Shown here: one piece after another, positions 51,878 to 60,384 of the stretch | How positions within the stretch are numbered: position 1 is the stretch's first letter | How the letters are laid out: every line of letters begins with the position of its first letter | Origin: Paracidovorax sp031843945 | Lineage (GTDB): Bacteria; Pseudomonadota; Gammaproteobacteria; Burkholderiales; Burkholderiaceae_C | NCBI RefSeq assembly: GCF_031843945.1 | Contig: NZ_JAVTJJ010000003.1 | Coordinates: forward strand, 186,001 to 250,000 | Direction: 5' to 3' | Length of the DNA: 64,000 nucleotides | The notes under the pieces: generated by a model | What the model was told of the DNA's origin: nothing | What the model saw: only the letters and a program-made list of their open reading frames with translations | The model's database searches: none | Program-made: the position numbers and the translations under genes

Positions 51878-52906
51878 ATGATCATCGACTGCCACGGCCA
51901 CTACACCACGGCGCCCAAGGCGCTGGAAAACTGGCGCAACGCCCAGATCGCGGGCATCAAGGACCCCGCCGCCAAACCCCGCGTGGCCGATCTGAAGATC
52001 AGCGACGACGAGCTGCGCGAATCCATCGAGACCAACCAGCTGCGCCTGATGAAAGAGCGCGGCAGCGACCTGACGATCTTCAGTCCGCGCGCGAGCTTCA
52101 TGGCGCACCACATCGGCGACTTCGAGGTGTCCAGCACCTGGGCGGCGATCTGCAATGAGCTGTGCTTTCGCGTGTCCGAGCTGTTCCCCGACCACTTCGT
52201 GCCGGCCGCCATGCTGCCGCAGTCGCCGGGCGTGGACCCGGCCACCAGCATTCCCGAACTGGTGAAGTGCGTGGAGCAGTACGGCAACGTGGGCATCAAC
52301 CTGAATCCCGACCCGAGCGGCGGCCACTGGACGAGCCCGCCGCTGACCGATCGCCACTGGTACCCCATCTACGAGAAGATGGTGGAGTACGACATTCCGG
52401 CGATGGTGCACGTGAGCACCAGCTGCAACGCGTGCTTTCACACCACTGGCGCGCACTACCTGAACGCTGACACCACGGCGGTGATGCAGTGCATCCAGGG
52501 CGATCTGTTCAAGGACTTCCCCACACTGAAGTTCGTCATTCCGCACGGCGGCGGTGCGGTGCCCTACCACTGGGGGCGCTTTCGCGGCCTGGCGCAGGAG
52601 ATGAAGAAGCCGCTGCTGGAAGACCACCTGCTGAACAACATCTTTTTCGACACCTGCGTCTATCACCAGCCAGGCATCGACCTGCTGACCAAGGTGATTC
52701 CGGTCAAGAACATCCTCTTTGCCAGCGAAATGATCGGCGCCGTGCGCGGCATCGATCCGCAGACCGGCCACTACTACGACGACACCAAGCGCTATGTGAA
52801 CGCCACGGCGAACCTGAGCGACGACGAACGCTTTCAGGTCTTCGAAGGCAACGCGCGCCGCGTGTTCCCGCGCCTGGATGCGCGCCTGAAGGCCCAAGGG
52901 CTTTGA
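51878..52906 (+). CDS. ligJ: 4-oxalomesaconate hydratase LigJ/PmdE
   Basis: A 342-aa amidohydrolase-fold enzyme that hydrates 4-oxalomesaconate to 4-carboxy-4-hydroxy-2-oxoadipate. It begins MIIDCHGHYTTAPKALE with the metal-binding HxH, has VHVSTSCNACFHTTGAHYLN and the metal site PHGGGAVPYHWGRFRGL, all typical of LigJ. ATG 51878 follows CGGAG by 9 nt. It is the second gene of the operon. Confidence 0.95.
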   Translation: MIIDCHGHYTTAPKALENWRNAQIAGIKDPAAKPRVADLKISDDELRESIETNQLRLMKERGSDLTIFSPRASFMAHHIGDFEVSSTWAAICNELCFRVSELFPDHFVPAAMLPQSPGVDPATSIPELVKCVEQYGNVGINLNPDPSGGHWTSPPLTDRHWYPIYEKMVEYDIPAMVHVSTSCNACFHTTGAHYLNADTTAVMQCIQGDLFKDFPTLKFVIPHGGGAVPYHWGRFRGLAQEMKKPLLEDHLLNNIFFDTCVYHQPGIDLLTKVIPVKNILFASEMIGAVRGIDPQTGHYYDDTKRYVNATANLSDDERFQVFEGNARRVFPRLDARLKAQGL

Positions 52907-52935
52907 TCTCGCGGGCGTTATGGATCACCCCCCAC

Positions 52936-53005
52936 CCGTTCACGCTGAGCCTGTCGAAGCGCCGCGCAGCGCCCTGGCTTCAACAGGCTCAGCCCGAACG
53001 GATGG
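52936..53005. repeat. Inverted pair of REP-like repeats between ligJ and ligK
   Basis: CCGTTCACGCTGAGCCTGTC (from 52936, continuing GAAG to 52959) and its near-exact complement CTTCAACAGGCTCAGCCCGA (from 52978, continuing to GGATGG at 53005) flank an 18-nt loop. The resulting hairpin is typical of REP/BIME-type sequences. The same unit lies singly inside hsdR at 15902-15930. Confidence 0.88.
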
Positions 53006-53066
53006 AGGCGGAACGAACGTGATGCGCTGAAGCCTTGATGCACCCAACCATTGGAGAGAGACAAAC

Positions 53067-53750
53067 ATGTACGAACTAGGCGTTGTCTACCGCAACATCA
53101 GCCGAGCCGACCGCGCAGCGGCCGACGGCCTGGCCGCGCTGGGCTCGGCCACGGTGCACGAGGCCATGGGCCGCGTGGGCCTGCTCAAGCCCCACATGCG
53201 GCCCATCTACTCCGGCGCGCAGGTGTCGGGCACTGCGGTCACCGTGCTGCTGCACCCGGGCGACAACTGGATGCTGCACGTGGCGGCCGAGCAGATCCAG
53301 CCCGGCGACATCGTGGTGGCCGCCATCACCGCCGAATGCACCGACGGCTATTTCGGCGACCTGCTGGCCACCAGCTTTCAGGCGCGCGGTGCGCGGGCGC
53401 TGGTCATCGATGCGGGCGTGCGCGACGTGAAGACGCTGCAGGAGATGGGCTTTCCGGTGTGGAGCAAGTGCATCAGCAGCAAGGGCTGCATCAAGGCCAC
53501 CATCGGCTCGGTGAACATTCCGGTGGTGTGCGCCGGCATGCTGGTCACGCCCGGCGACGTGATCGTGGCGGACGACGACGGCGTGGTGTGCGTGCCCGCT
53601 GCGCGTGCCGCAGAAACGTTGGCCGCCGCCACCAGGCGCGAGAGCTTCGAGGGCGAAAAGCGCGCCAGGCTGGCCTCGGGCGTGCTGGGCCTGGACATGT
53701 ACAAGATGCGCGAGCCACTGGCCGCCGCGGGCCTGAAGTACATCGACTGA
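53067..53750 (+). CDS. ligK: 4-carboxy-4-hydroxy-2-oxoadipate aldolase LigK/PmdF
   Basis: A 227-aa class II pyruvate aldolase of the RraA-like fold that cleaves 4-carboxy-4-hydroxy-2-oxoadipate to pyruvate and oxaloacetate and can decarboxylate oxaloacetate. Hallmarks are GSATVHEAMGRVGLL, HPGDNWMLHVAAEQ, ECTDGYFGDLLATS and the Arg-Asp of VIDAGVRDVKTL. GGAGAGAG precedes the ATG. Confidence 0.95.
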   Translation: MYELGVVYRNISRADRAAADGLAALGSATVHEAMGRVGLLKPHMRPIYSGAQVSGTAVTVLLHPGDNWMLHVAAEQIQPGDIVVAAITAECTDGYFGDLLATSFQARGARALVIDAGVRDVKTLQEMGFPVWSKCISSKGCIKATIGSVNIPVVCAGMLVTPGDVIVADDDGVVCVPAARAAETLAAATRRESFEGEKRARLASGVLGLDMYKMREPLAAAGLKYID

Positions 53751-53803
53751 CCTCCTGTCCTGGCCTTCTTCCCATTCCATTCCTACAACGAGAGACAAAA
53801 GCC

Positions 53804-54811
53804 ATGCGCCCACCAGCCCAACGTACCTCCCGCCGTACCTTGATCGCCACCCTGGCCAGCGCCGCCTGCGCGCTGGCTGCCGCCCTGCCCCTGGCCGCGC
53901 ACGCCCAGGCGTACCCGACCAAGGCCGTGCGCATCATCACGCCCTTTCCAGTGGGTGGCGGGCCTGATGGCGTGGCGCGCCTGGTGGCCGACCGGCTGTC
54001 GCGCACCTGGGGCCAGCCCGTCACCGTGGACAACCGGCCCGGCGGCAACGGCTTCATCGCCATCGATGCCTTCAAGCGCGGCGCCAAGGACGGCACGGAT
54101 CTGATCGTGCTGGACAACGTGCACCTGGCCGCCTATCCGAGCCTCTTCAAAAAGCTGCCTTATGACCCGGTCAAGGACTTCGACCCGCTGCTGCCGCTCT
54201 TCAAGGCGTACTTCTTCTTCACCGTGGGCAGCACCAGCCGCTATCAGAAGGTGTCTGACCTCATCGCCGATGCCAAGGCGAACCCGGGCAAGCTGAACTA
54301 CGGCTCGTGGTCGGTGGGCAACCCGGTGCATCTGGGCTCCGAGCTGTTCGAGTCGATCACCGGCACGCAGATGGAGCATGTGGTCTACAAGGAGACCACG
54401 CAGCTCTACAGCGCCGTTTCTACCGGCGACCTGGCTTTTGCCCTGGGCACCGCCGCCACGGCCGGGCCACTGCAGCGGGCGGCCAAGCTGCGCTTTCTGG
54501 CCATCGCCGCACCGCAGCGGTCGGCCTCTTACCCCGACGTGCCCACGGTGGCCGAATCGGGCGGCCCGAAGGGCTTCGAGGTCACCGGCTGGAACGCGCT
54601 GGTGGTGCCGCCGGGCCTGCCCGCCGCCGTCGCCGACAAGATCCGCCGGGACGTGGAGGACGCGCTGAAGGCGCCCGAGTTGCTGGAGAAGTTCAAGAGC
54701 TTCGCGTATGAGCCCTTCCCCACCACGCGACCCGAGTTCGCGCAGTTCATCCAGACCGAGAGCCAGCGCTTCGGCGAAGTGATCCGCAAAGCCAACGTGT
54801 CGTTGGACTGA
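53804..54811 (+). CDS. Tripartite tricarboxylate transporter (Bug-type) substrate-binding protein 1
   Basis: A 335-aa periplasmic binding protein with a signal peptide ending at AAHAQ (about residue 35), then YPTKAVRIITPFPVGGGPDG and VDNRPGGNGFIAIDAFKRGA, classic Bug/TctC features. No TctA/TctB membrane genes are nearby. Its position inside the ring-cleavage operon suggests uptake or sensing of an aromatic or dicarboxylic acid. Confidence 0.93.
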   Translation: MRPPAQRTSRRTLIATLASAACALAAALPLAAHAQAYPTKAVRIITPFPVGGGPDGVARLVADRLSRTWGQPVTVDNRPGGNGFIAIDAFKRGAKDGTDLIVLDNVHLAAYPSLFKKLPYDPVKDFDPLLPLFKAYFFFTVGSTSRYQKVSDLIADAKANPGKLNYGSWSVGNPVHLGSELFESITGTQMEHVVYKETTQLYSAVSTGDLAFALGTAATAGPLQRAAKLRFLAIAAPQRSASYPDVPTVAESGGPKGFEVTGWNALVVPPGLPAAVADKIRRDVEDALKAPELLEKFKSFAYEPFPTTRPEFAQFIQTESQRFGEVIRKANVSLD

Positions 54812-54827
54812 AGCCGGAAGGACCAAT

Positions 54828-55847
54828 GTGCCCATCTGCCCTCATCTCCTTGCCCCGTCTTTGCTTCGCGCAGATCGCCGCCGCGCGCTGACCATGCTGT
54901 CGGCGGCGGGCGCAGCCATGGCGCTGCCGCTGCAGGCATGGGCCGATGCCGCGTACCCCGCCAGGCCAGTGCGCGTCATCGTCGGCTACTCGGCCGGCGG
55001 CGCGGTCGACGCGGTGGCCCGCAGCGTGAGCCAGGCGCTGTCGGCCAGCTTGGCCCAGCCGTTCGTGATCGAGAACAAGCCCGGCGCCGGAACCAACATT
55101 GCCGTCAAGGCGACCATCGACGCGCCCGCCGACGGCTACACGCTGATGGTGACGGCCAACGCGCTGGCGGCCAACATGGCGCTCTACCAACCCGCGCCCT
55201 TCGACGCCGAGCGCGACCTGGTGGCGGTGTCGCTCATCGGCCGCGTGCCGGTGGTGATCGCCGCCAACGCCAGCGCGCCCTACGCCAGCATCCGCCAGCT
55301 GATCGCCGACGCGAAGGCGCAGCCGCGCAGCATCGCGTTCGCCTCGCCGGGCAACGGCTCCACGCCGCACATGGCGGTGGAGTTCTTCGAGCGGGCGGCG
55401 GGCATCGAGCTGCGGCACATTCCGTACCGCGGCGGCGCACAGGCGCTGACCGACGTGATCGGCGGGCAGTTGCCGCTGATCGCCGTGAATGCGCTGGAGG
55501 TGCAGCCGCACGTGCAAAGCGGCAAGCTGAAAGTCCTGGCGGTGCTCAGCCCCCAGCGCAGCGCCGTCTTTCCCGACGTGCCCACCATCGCCGAGTCGGG
55601 CTTTCCCGGCTTCGAGGCCTCGGTCTGGTACGGCGTGGTGGCGCCTGCCGCCACGCCCCTGCCGGTGGTAGAGCGCCTGCATGCCGAAGTGCAGAAAGCG
55701 TTGCAGACGCAGGCCGTGCGCGAGCGCATGACCCAGGTGGGCGGCGAAGTGCTGCCGGGCAACCGCGAGCTGTTCGTGCAGCTGGTCCGTGCCGAACGGG
55801 TGCGCTACGAGAAGCTGGTGCGCGAAGCGCAGATCAAGCCGGACTGA
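54828..55847 (+). CDS. Tripartite tricarboxylate transporter (Bug-type) substrate-binding protein 2
   Basis: A 339-aa paralogue of the preceding protein, with a Sec/Tat-like signal (RADRRRALTMLSAAGAAMAL, cleavage near AWADA) and YPARPVRVIVGYSAGGAVDA, then IENKPGAGTNIAVKATIDAP. The start is GTG 54828, preceded by GGAAGG; ATG 54826 is out of frame. Two different Bug proteins in tandem imply two ligands or divergence after duplication. Confidence 0.92.
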   Translation: MPICPHLLAPSLLRADRRRALTMLSAAGAAMALPLQAWADAAYPARPVRVIVGYSAGGAVDAVARSVSQALSASLAQPFVIENKPGAGTNIAVKATIDAPADGYTLMVTANALAANMALYQPAPFDAERDLVAVSLIGRVPVVIAANASAPYASIRQLIADAKAQPRSIAFASPGNGSTPHMAVEFFERAAGIELRHIPYRGGAQALTDVIGGQLPLIAVNALEVQPHVQSGKLKVLAVLSPQRSAVFPDVPTIAESGFPGFEASVWYGVVAPAATPLPVVERLHAEVQKALQTQAVRERMTQVGGEVLPGNRELFVQLVRAERVRYEKLVREAQIKPD

Positions 55848-55905
55848 CCCGCCCGCAGCGCGGCCCCGACCCTGTTTCATGAATTCCGAGAAAGCGATTC
55901 ACACC

Positions 55906-56841
55906 ATGAGCAAGCCGACTTCCGGCCCTTTCGAGAAAACGCCCGGCTGGCTGGACTGGTACGCCGGCCCAAGCCGCCCGCGCTTCCAATTGCCGCCCGG
56001 CAGCGTGGACGCGCACTGCCACGTGTTCGGCCCGGGTGAAGAGTTTCCGTTCGCGCCCGAGCGCAAGTACACGCCGTGCGACGCCAGCAAGCAGCAGTTG
56101 TTCGCCCTGCGCGACCACCTGGGCTTTGCGCGCAACGTGATCGTGCAGGCCACCTGCCACGGGGCGGACAACCGCGCGATGGTGGACGCGTGCCAGGCCG
56201 CGGGCGGCAGGGCGCGCGGCATTGCCACGGTACGCCGCAGCATCGGCGACGCCGAACTGCAGGAGCTGCACGAGGCCGGCGTGCGCGGCGTGCGTTTCAA
56301 CTTCGTCAAGCGGCTGGTGGACTTCACGCCCAAGGACGAGTTGCTGGAGATCGCCGGCCGCATCCAGAAGCTGGGCTGGCACGTGGTGATCTATTTCGAG
56401 GCTGTGGATCTGCCCGAGCTGTGGGACTTCTTCACGCAGCTGCCCACGACGGTGGTGGTCGACCACATGGGCCGGCCCGACGTGCGCCAGCCCATCGACG
56501 GGCCGGAGTTCTCGCTGTTTTTGAAGTTCATGCGCGAGCACCCGAACGTGTGGAGCAAGGTGAGCTGCCCCGAACGCCTGTCTGTCGCCGGCCCGCCGGC
56601 CCTGGATGGCGAACAGGACGCCTACCGAGACGTGGTGCCCTTCGCGCGCCGCGTGGTGGAAGAATTTCCCGATCGCGTGCTGTGGGGCACCGACTGGCCC
56701 CACCCCAACTTGAAAGACCACATGCCCGACGACGGGCTGCTGGTGGACTTCATCCCGCACATCGCGCCGACCGCTGAGCTGCAGAAAAAGCTGCTGGTCG
56801 ACAACCCGATGCGCTTGTACTGGCCTGAAGAAGTCAAGTAA
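55906..56841 (+). CDS. ligI: 2-pyrone-4,6-dicarboxylate lactonase LigI/PmdD
   Basis: A 311-aa metal-independent amidohydrolase that hydrolyses 2-pyrone-4,6-dicarboxylate to 4-oxalomesaconate. Family motifs are GSVDAHCHVFGPGEEFPFAP, RKYTPCDASKQQLFALRDHL, VVVDHMGRPDV and the end LWGTDWPHPNLKDHMPDDG. ATG 55906 (MSKPTSGPFEKTPGW) is preferred; ATG 55879 in the same frame would add nine residues without a ribosome-binding site. Confidence 0.95.
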   Translation: MSKPTSGPFEKTPGWLDWYAGPSRPRFQLPPGSVDAHCHVFGPGEEFPFAPERKYTPCDASKQQLFALRDHLGFARNVIVQATCHGADNRAMVDACQAAGGRARGIATVRRSIGDAELQELHEAGVRGVRFNFVKRLVDFTPKDELLEIAGRIQKLGWHVVIYFEAVDLPELWDFFTQLPTTVVVDHMGRPDVRQPIDGPEFSLFLKFMREHPNVWSKVSCPERLSVAGPPALDGEQDAYRDVVPFARRVVEEFPDRVLWGTDWPHPNLKDHMPDDGLLVDFIPHIAPTAELQKKLLVDNPMRLYWPEEVK

Positions 56842-56854
56842 GAAGGAGCACGAC

Positions 56855-57319
56855 ATGGCTCTTGACAAACCCTACCTCGACGTGCCCGGCACGATCATTT
56901 TCGACGCCGATCAAAGCCGTAAGGGCTACTGGCTGAACCAGTTCTGCATGAGCCTGATGAAGCCCGAAAACCGCGTGCGCTTCAAGACGGACGAACGGGC
57001 CTATCTGGACACCTGGCCGATGAGCGAAGAACAAAAGCAGGCCGTGCTGACGCGCGACTTGAACTGGTGCATGCGTACCGGCGGCAACATCTACTTTCTG
57101 GCCAAGATCGGCGCCACCGATGGCCGCAGCTTCCAGCAGATGGCCGGCAGCATGACGGGCATGACCGAGCAGGAATACCGCGACATGATGATCGGCGGTG
57201 GCCGCAGCATCGAAGGCAACCGCTACACCGGCGAAGAAGGCTCCGCGCAGCCGCACCGCCAGCCGCAGGGCGCGTCGCACGCCACGGCCCCCGTCACGAC
57301 GCAAAAGAAGGAAGGCTGA
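56855..57319 (+). CDS. ligA: Protocatechuate 4,5-dioxygenase alpha subunit LigA/PmdA
   Basis: The small (154 aa) subunit that covers the active site of the class III extradiol dioxygenase LigAB. Features are KGYWLNQFCMSLMKPENRVR, LTRDLNWCMRTGGNIYFLAK and GMTEQEYRDMMIGGGRSIEG. The C-terminal tail is polar and variable. AGAAGGAG precedes the ATG; ligB starts 2 nt after its stop. Confidence 0.96.
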   Translation: MALDKPYLDVPGTIIFDADQSRKGYWLNQFCMSLMKPENRVRFKTDERAYLDTWPMSEEQKQAVLTRDLNWCMRTGGNIYFLAKIGATDGRSFQQMAGSMTGMTEQEYRDMMIGGGRSIEGNRYTGEEGSAQPHRQPQGASHATAPVTTQKKEG

Positions 57320-57321
57320 CC

Positions 57322-58194
57322 ATGGCCCGCATCACCGCATCCGTCTTCACATCGCACGTGCCCGCCGTGGGCGCCGCGATGGATCTGGGCAAGACGCAGG
57401 AGCCTTACTGGGCTCCCCTCTTCGCCGGCTACGAGTTCTCGCGCCAGTGGTTGAAGGACAACAAGCCCGACGTGATCATCCTCGTGTTCAACGACCATGC
57501 CACGGCCTTCAGCATGGACATGATTCCCACCTTCGCCATCGGCACCGCAGGCGAATACCTGTCGGCCGACGAAGGCTGGGGCCCGCGCCCCGTGCCCAAG
57601 GTGGTGGGCCACCCCGAACTGGCCGGCCACATCGCGCAGAGCGTGATCCAGCAGGACTTCGACCTCACCATCGTCAACAAGATGGACGTGGACCACGGCC
57701 TGACGGTGCCGCTGTCGCTGCTGTGCGGCGAACAGCACCCGCAGCACGGCGCCTGGCCCTGCCCGGTGATTCCTTTCGCCGTGAACGTGGTGCAGTACCC
57801 GGCGCCCAGCGGCCAGCGCTGCTTCAACCTGGGCCGAGCCATCCGCAATGCGGTCGAGTCGTTCGACGAAGACCTGAACGTGCAGATCTGGGGCACGGGC
57901 GGCATGAGCCACCAGCTGCAGGGCGCGCGCGCGGGCCTCATCAACGCCGACTGGGACAACCGCTTTCTCGACCGCCTGATCGCCGAGCCGGCCGAGCTGG
58001 CCAAGGTGCCGCACATCGAATACGTTCGCGAAGCCGGCAGCGAAGGCATCGAGCTGGTGATGTGGCTGATCGCACGCGGTGCCATGGCCGACGTGGCAGG
58101 CGGCCCGCCGCCGCGCGTGGCGCACCGCTTCTTCCACGTGCCGGCCTCCAACACCGCCGTGGGACACCTCATCCTCGAGGAAGCCAAGGCCTGA
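57322..58194 (+). CDS. ligB: Protocatechuate 4,5-dioxygenase beta subunit LigB/PmdB
   Basis: The 290-aa catalytic subunit that opens protocatechuate between C4 and C5 using Fe(II). Iron-binding histidines are expected in ASVFTSHVPAVGAAMDLG near residue 12 and in the DVDHGLTVPLSL segment; a conserved IWGTGGMSHQLQGARAGLIN follows. It begins 2 nt after the ligA stop, with AAGGAAGG upstream. Confidence 0.96.
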   Translation: MARITASVFTSHVPAVGAAMDLGKTQEPYWAPLFAGYEFSRQWLKDNKPDVIILVFNDHATAFSMDMIPTFAIGTAGEYLSADEGWGPRPVPKVVGHPELAGHIAQSVIQQDFDLTIVNKMDVDHGLTVPLSLLCGEQHPQHGAWPCPVIPFAVNVVQYPAPSGQRCFNLGRAIRNAVESFDEDLNVQIWGTGGMSHQLQGARAGLINADWDNRFLDRLIAEPAELAKVPHIEYVREAGSEGIELVMWLIARGAMADVAGGPPPRVAHRFFHVPASNTAVGHLILEEAKA

Positions 58195-58242
58195 TCTGCT
58201 CGGCCCCCTTCCGTTCGATACAAGAACATAGGAACTCGCAAC

Positions 58243-59196
58243 ATGACTATCAAAGTCGCACTGGCAGGCGCTGGCGCCTTCGGCATCAAGCACCTGGACG
58301 GCATCCAGAACATCGACGGCGTCGAGGTTGTCTCGCTGATCAGCCGCGACCTGGAAAAGACCCGCGAAGTGGCCACCAAATACGGCATCGGCCACGTCAC
58401 CACCGATCTGAACGCTGCGCTGTCGCTGCCCGAGGTGGACGCCGTGATTTTGTGCACGCCCACACAGATGCACGCCGAGCAGACCATCGCCTGCCTGAAG
58501 GCCGGCAAACACGTGCAGGTCGAAATTCCACTGGCCGACAGCCTGAAAGGCGCCGAAGACGTCGTGGCGCTGCAAAAGCAGACCGGCCTCGTGGCCATGT
58601 GCGGCCACACGCGCCGCTTCAACCCCAGCCACCAGTACGTGCACCAGCAAGTGCAAAAGGGCGCGTTCAACATCCAGCAGATGGATGTGCAGACCTACTT
58701 CTTTCGGCGCACCAACACCAACGCGCTGGGCCAGGCCCGCAGCTGGACGGACCACCTGCTGTGGCACCACGCAGCGCACACGGTCGATCTGTTCGCCTAC
58801 CAGGCGGGCAGCCCCATCGTGCAGGCCAATGCCATCCAGGGACCCATCCACCCCACGCTGGGCATCGCGATGGACATGAGCATCCAGTTGAAGGCCGAAA
58901 GCGGTGCGATCTGCACCCTCAGTTTGAGCTTCAACAACGACGGCCCGCTGGGCACGTACTTCCGCTACATCGGCGACACCGCCACCTACCTGGCGCGTTA
59001 CGACGACCTGTACAACGGCAAGGACGAGCAGATCGACGTGAGCCAGGTCGACGTGTCGATGAACGGCATCGAACTGCAGGACCGCGAGTTCTTCGCCGCC
59101 ATTCGCGAGGGCCGCGAGCCCAACGCCAGCGTGGGCCGGGTGTTGGGTTGCTACCAGGTGCTGCACCAGCTGGAGCAGCAGCTGAACGCGGGTTGA
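58243..59196 (+). CDS. ligC: 4-carboxy-2-hydroxymuconate-6-semialdehyde dehydrogenase LigC/PmdC
   Basis: A 317-aa Gfo/Idh/MocA-fold dehydrogenase that oxidises the ring-opened semialdehyde (as its hemiacetal) to 2-pyrone-4,6-dicarboxylate with NADP. The N-terminal Rossmann motif is ALAGAGAFGIKHLDGI; CGHTRRFNPSHQYVHQQVQK and the catalytic-region DHLLWHHAAHTVDLFAYQ follow. It is the last gene of the operon, ending before a dispersed repeat. Confidence 0.95.
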   Translation: MTIKVALAGAGAFGIKHLDGIQNIDGVEVVSLISRDLEKTREVATKYGIGHVTTDLNAALSLPEVDAVILCTPTQMHAEQTIACLKAGKHVQVEIPLADSLKGAEDVVALQKQTGLVAMCGHTRRFNPSHQYVHQQVQKGAFNIQQMDVQTYFFRRTNTNALGQARSWTDHLLWHHAAHTVDLFAYQAGSPIVQANAIQGPIHPTLGIAMDMSIQLKAESGAICTLSLSFNNDGPLGTYFRYIGDTATYLARYDDLYNGKDEQIDVSQVDVSMNGIELQDREFFAAIREGREPNASVGRVLGCYQVLHQLEQQLNAG

Positions 59197-59211
59197 TTTC
59201 AAGCAAAATCG

Positions 59212-59262
59212 TGCTCTAGCGCTTGTCAATAGGTCATATATTGCTATAATATTTATAGCAAT
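59212..59262. repeat. Dispersed intergenic palindrome, copy 10 (diverged)
   Basis: TGCTCTAGCGCTT-GTCAATAG then GCTATAATATTTATAGC. The second core arm is replaced by AT-rich sequence. It lies between the convergent ligC and the reductase gene. Confidence 0.7.
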
Positions 59263-59382
59263 CAATGGTCTGAAGTCTTTGGCGATGAGGGGTGTGCGCC
59301 GGCGCAGGCCGATGCGGGTATCGCATCGGCCGCCGGTCATTCGCCCGGGTTGTGTGCCCCAGCCTCGCGTGACGGCTGGGGA

Positions 59383-60384
59383 CTACAGCTTCAACACCAG
59401 CAGCGGGCCTTTGCACCGCGACACGCATGGGTGCATGACCTGGCCCTTCTTTTTCTCGTTCTCGGTCAGCACGTAGTCGCGGTGGTCGATGTCGCCGGAG
59501 ACCACCGGCACCATGCACACGCCGCATTCGCCGCGTTCGCAGTCGAACAGCACGTCGTAGCCGGCTTCGTTCAACACGTCCAGCAAGGTGCGGTCTGCGG
59601 GCACATGCAGCCTGCGGCCGCTGCCTGCCAATTCCACGTCGAAAGCCTTGTCCGCCGCCTCGCCCTGCGGAGCGGAAAACAGCTCGAAATGAACCCGCTC
59701 CGAACCCCAGCCCAACTGGGCCGTGTGGCGCAGCACGGCATCCAGCATCGGTTGCGGGCCGCACACATACACGTGATCTTGCAGCTGGCAGCCCGCCAGG
59801 ATGTCGGCCACCCCGAGTGGCCCGCCCTGCTCGTCGTCCGCATGCACCCGCAGGTCGTCCCCCAGTAGGGTTTGCAACTCGGGCAGCCAGGCCATCGATG
59901 CGCGGCTGCGGCCTGCGTAGTGCAGCGTCAAGACCTGCCCGATGGCCCGCCCGTGCGCGGCCATGCTGGCCATGGGCGTGATGCCGATACCGCCGGCGAT
60001 CAGCACCGAGCGAGCCTTGTGCGCAGCATGCGCAAAATCGTTGCGCGGCGGCTCGATGACCAGCGTGTCCCCGGTCTGCACTGCATGGTGCATGTGGTGC
60101 GAACCGCCGCGGCTGGCGGGATCCAGGCGCACCGCCAGCAGATAGTCGGCGGGCGAGTCGGTGGCGCAGGGCGTGGGATCGAGGTTGACCAGTGAATAGC
60201 GCCGCCAGTCGTCTCGGCCATCGTGCGTGCGCACCTGCACGTTGACATGGGCGCCTGCCGTGAAACCGGGCAAGGCGTCGTCGCTACGCAGGCGGAACAC
60301 CCGCACATCGCCGGCCGTCAGCCAGGTCTCTTCAACCCGCACCTTGATCGTCGTGCCAACGGGAGCAGCCGCCGCGACCATCAT
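59383..60384 (-). CDS. Phthalate-dioxygenase-type (PDR/VanB family) oxidoreductase
   Basis: A 333-aa electron-transfer protein with an FMN/FAD domain (residues about 10-110, RRYSLVN), an NAD(P)H domain (IAGGIGITPMASMA near 125) and a C-terminal plant-type 2Fe-2S ferredoxin (CERGECGVC near 285, last Cys in MHPC). It would pass electrons from NADH to the Rieske dioxygenase encoded divergently. ATG 60384 overlaps the stop of the upstream binding-protein gene as ATGA. Confidence 0.94.
   Translation of the reverse strand: MMVAAAAPVGTTIKVRVEETWLTAGDVRVFRLRSDDALPGFTAGAHVNVQVRTHDGRDDWRRYSLVNLDPTPCATDSPADYLLAVRLDPASRGGSHHMHHAVQTGDTLVIEPPRNDFAHAAHKARSVLIAGGIGITPMASMAAHGRAIGQVLTLHYAGRSRASMAWLPELQTLLGDDLRVHADDEQGGPLGVADILAGCQLQDHVYVCGPQPMLDAVLRHTAQLGWGSERVHFELFSAPQGEAADKAFDVELAGSGRRLHVPADRTLLDVLNEAGYDVLFDCERGECGVCMVPVVSGDIDHRDYVLTENEKKKGQVMHPCVSRCKGPLLVLKL

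Noticed and set aside
53051..54811. A 586-codon ORF that seems to fuse sequence over ligK to the first Bug-type protein
   Set aside because: The first 250 codons are the wrong frame over ligK. The real binding protein starts at ATG 53804 with a signal peptide.
57223..59340. 705-codon minus-strand ORF across ligB-ligC
   Set aside because: An antisense shadow; both plus-strand genes are intact and recognisable.
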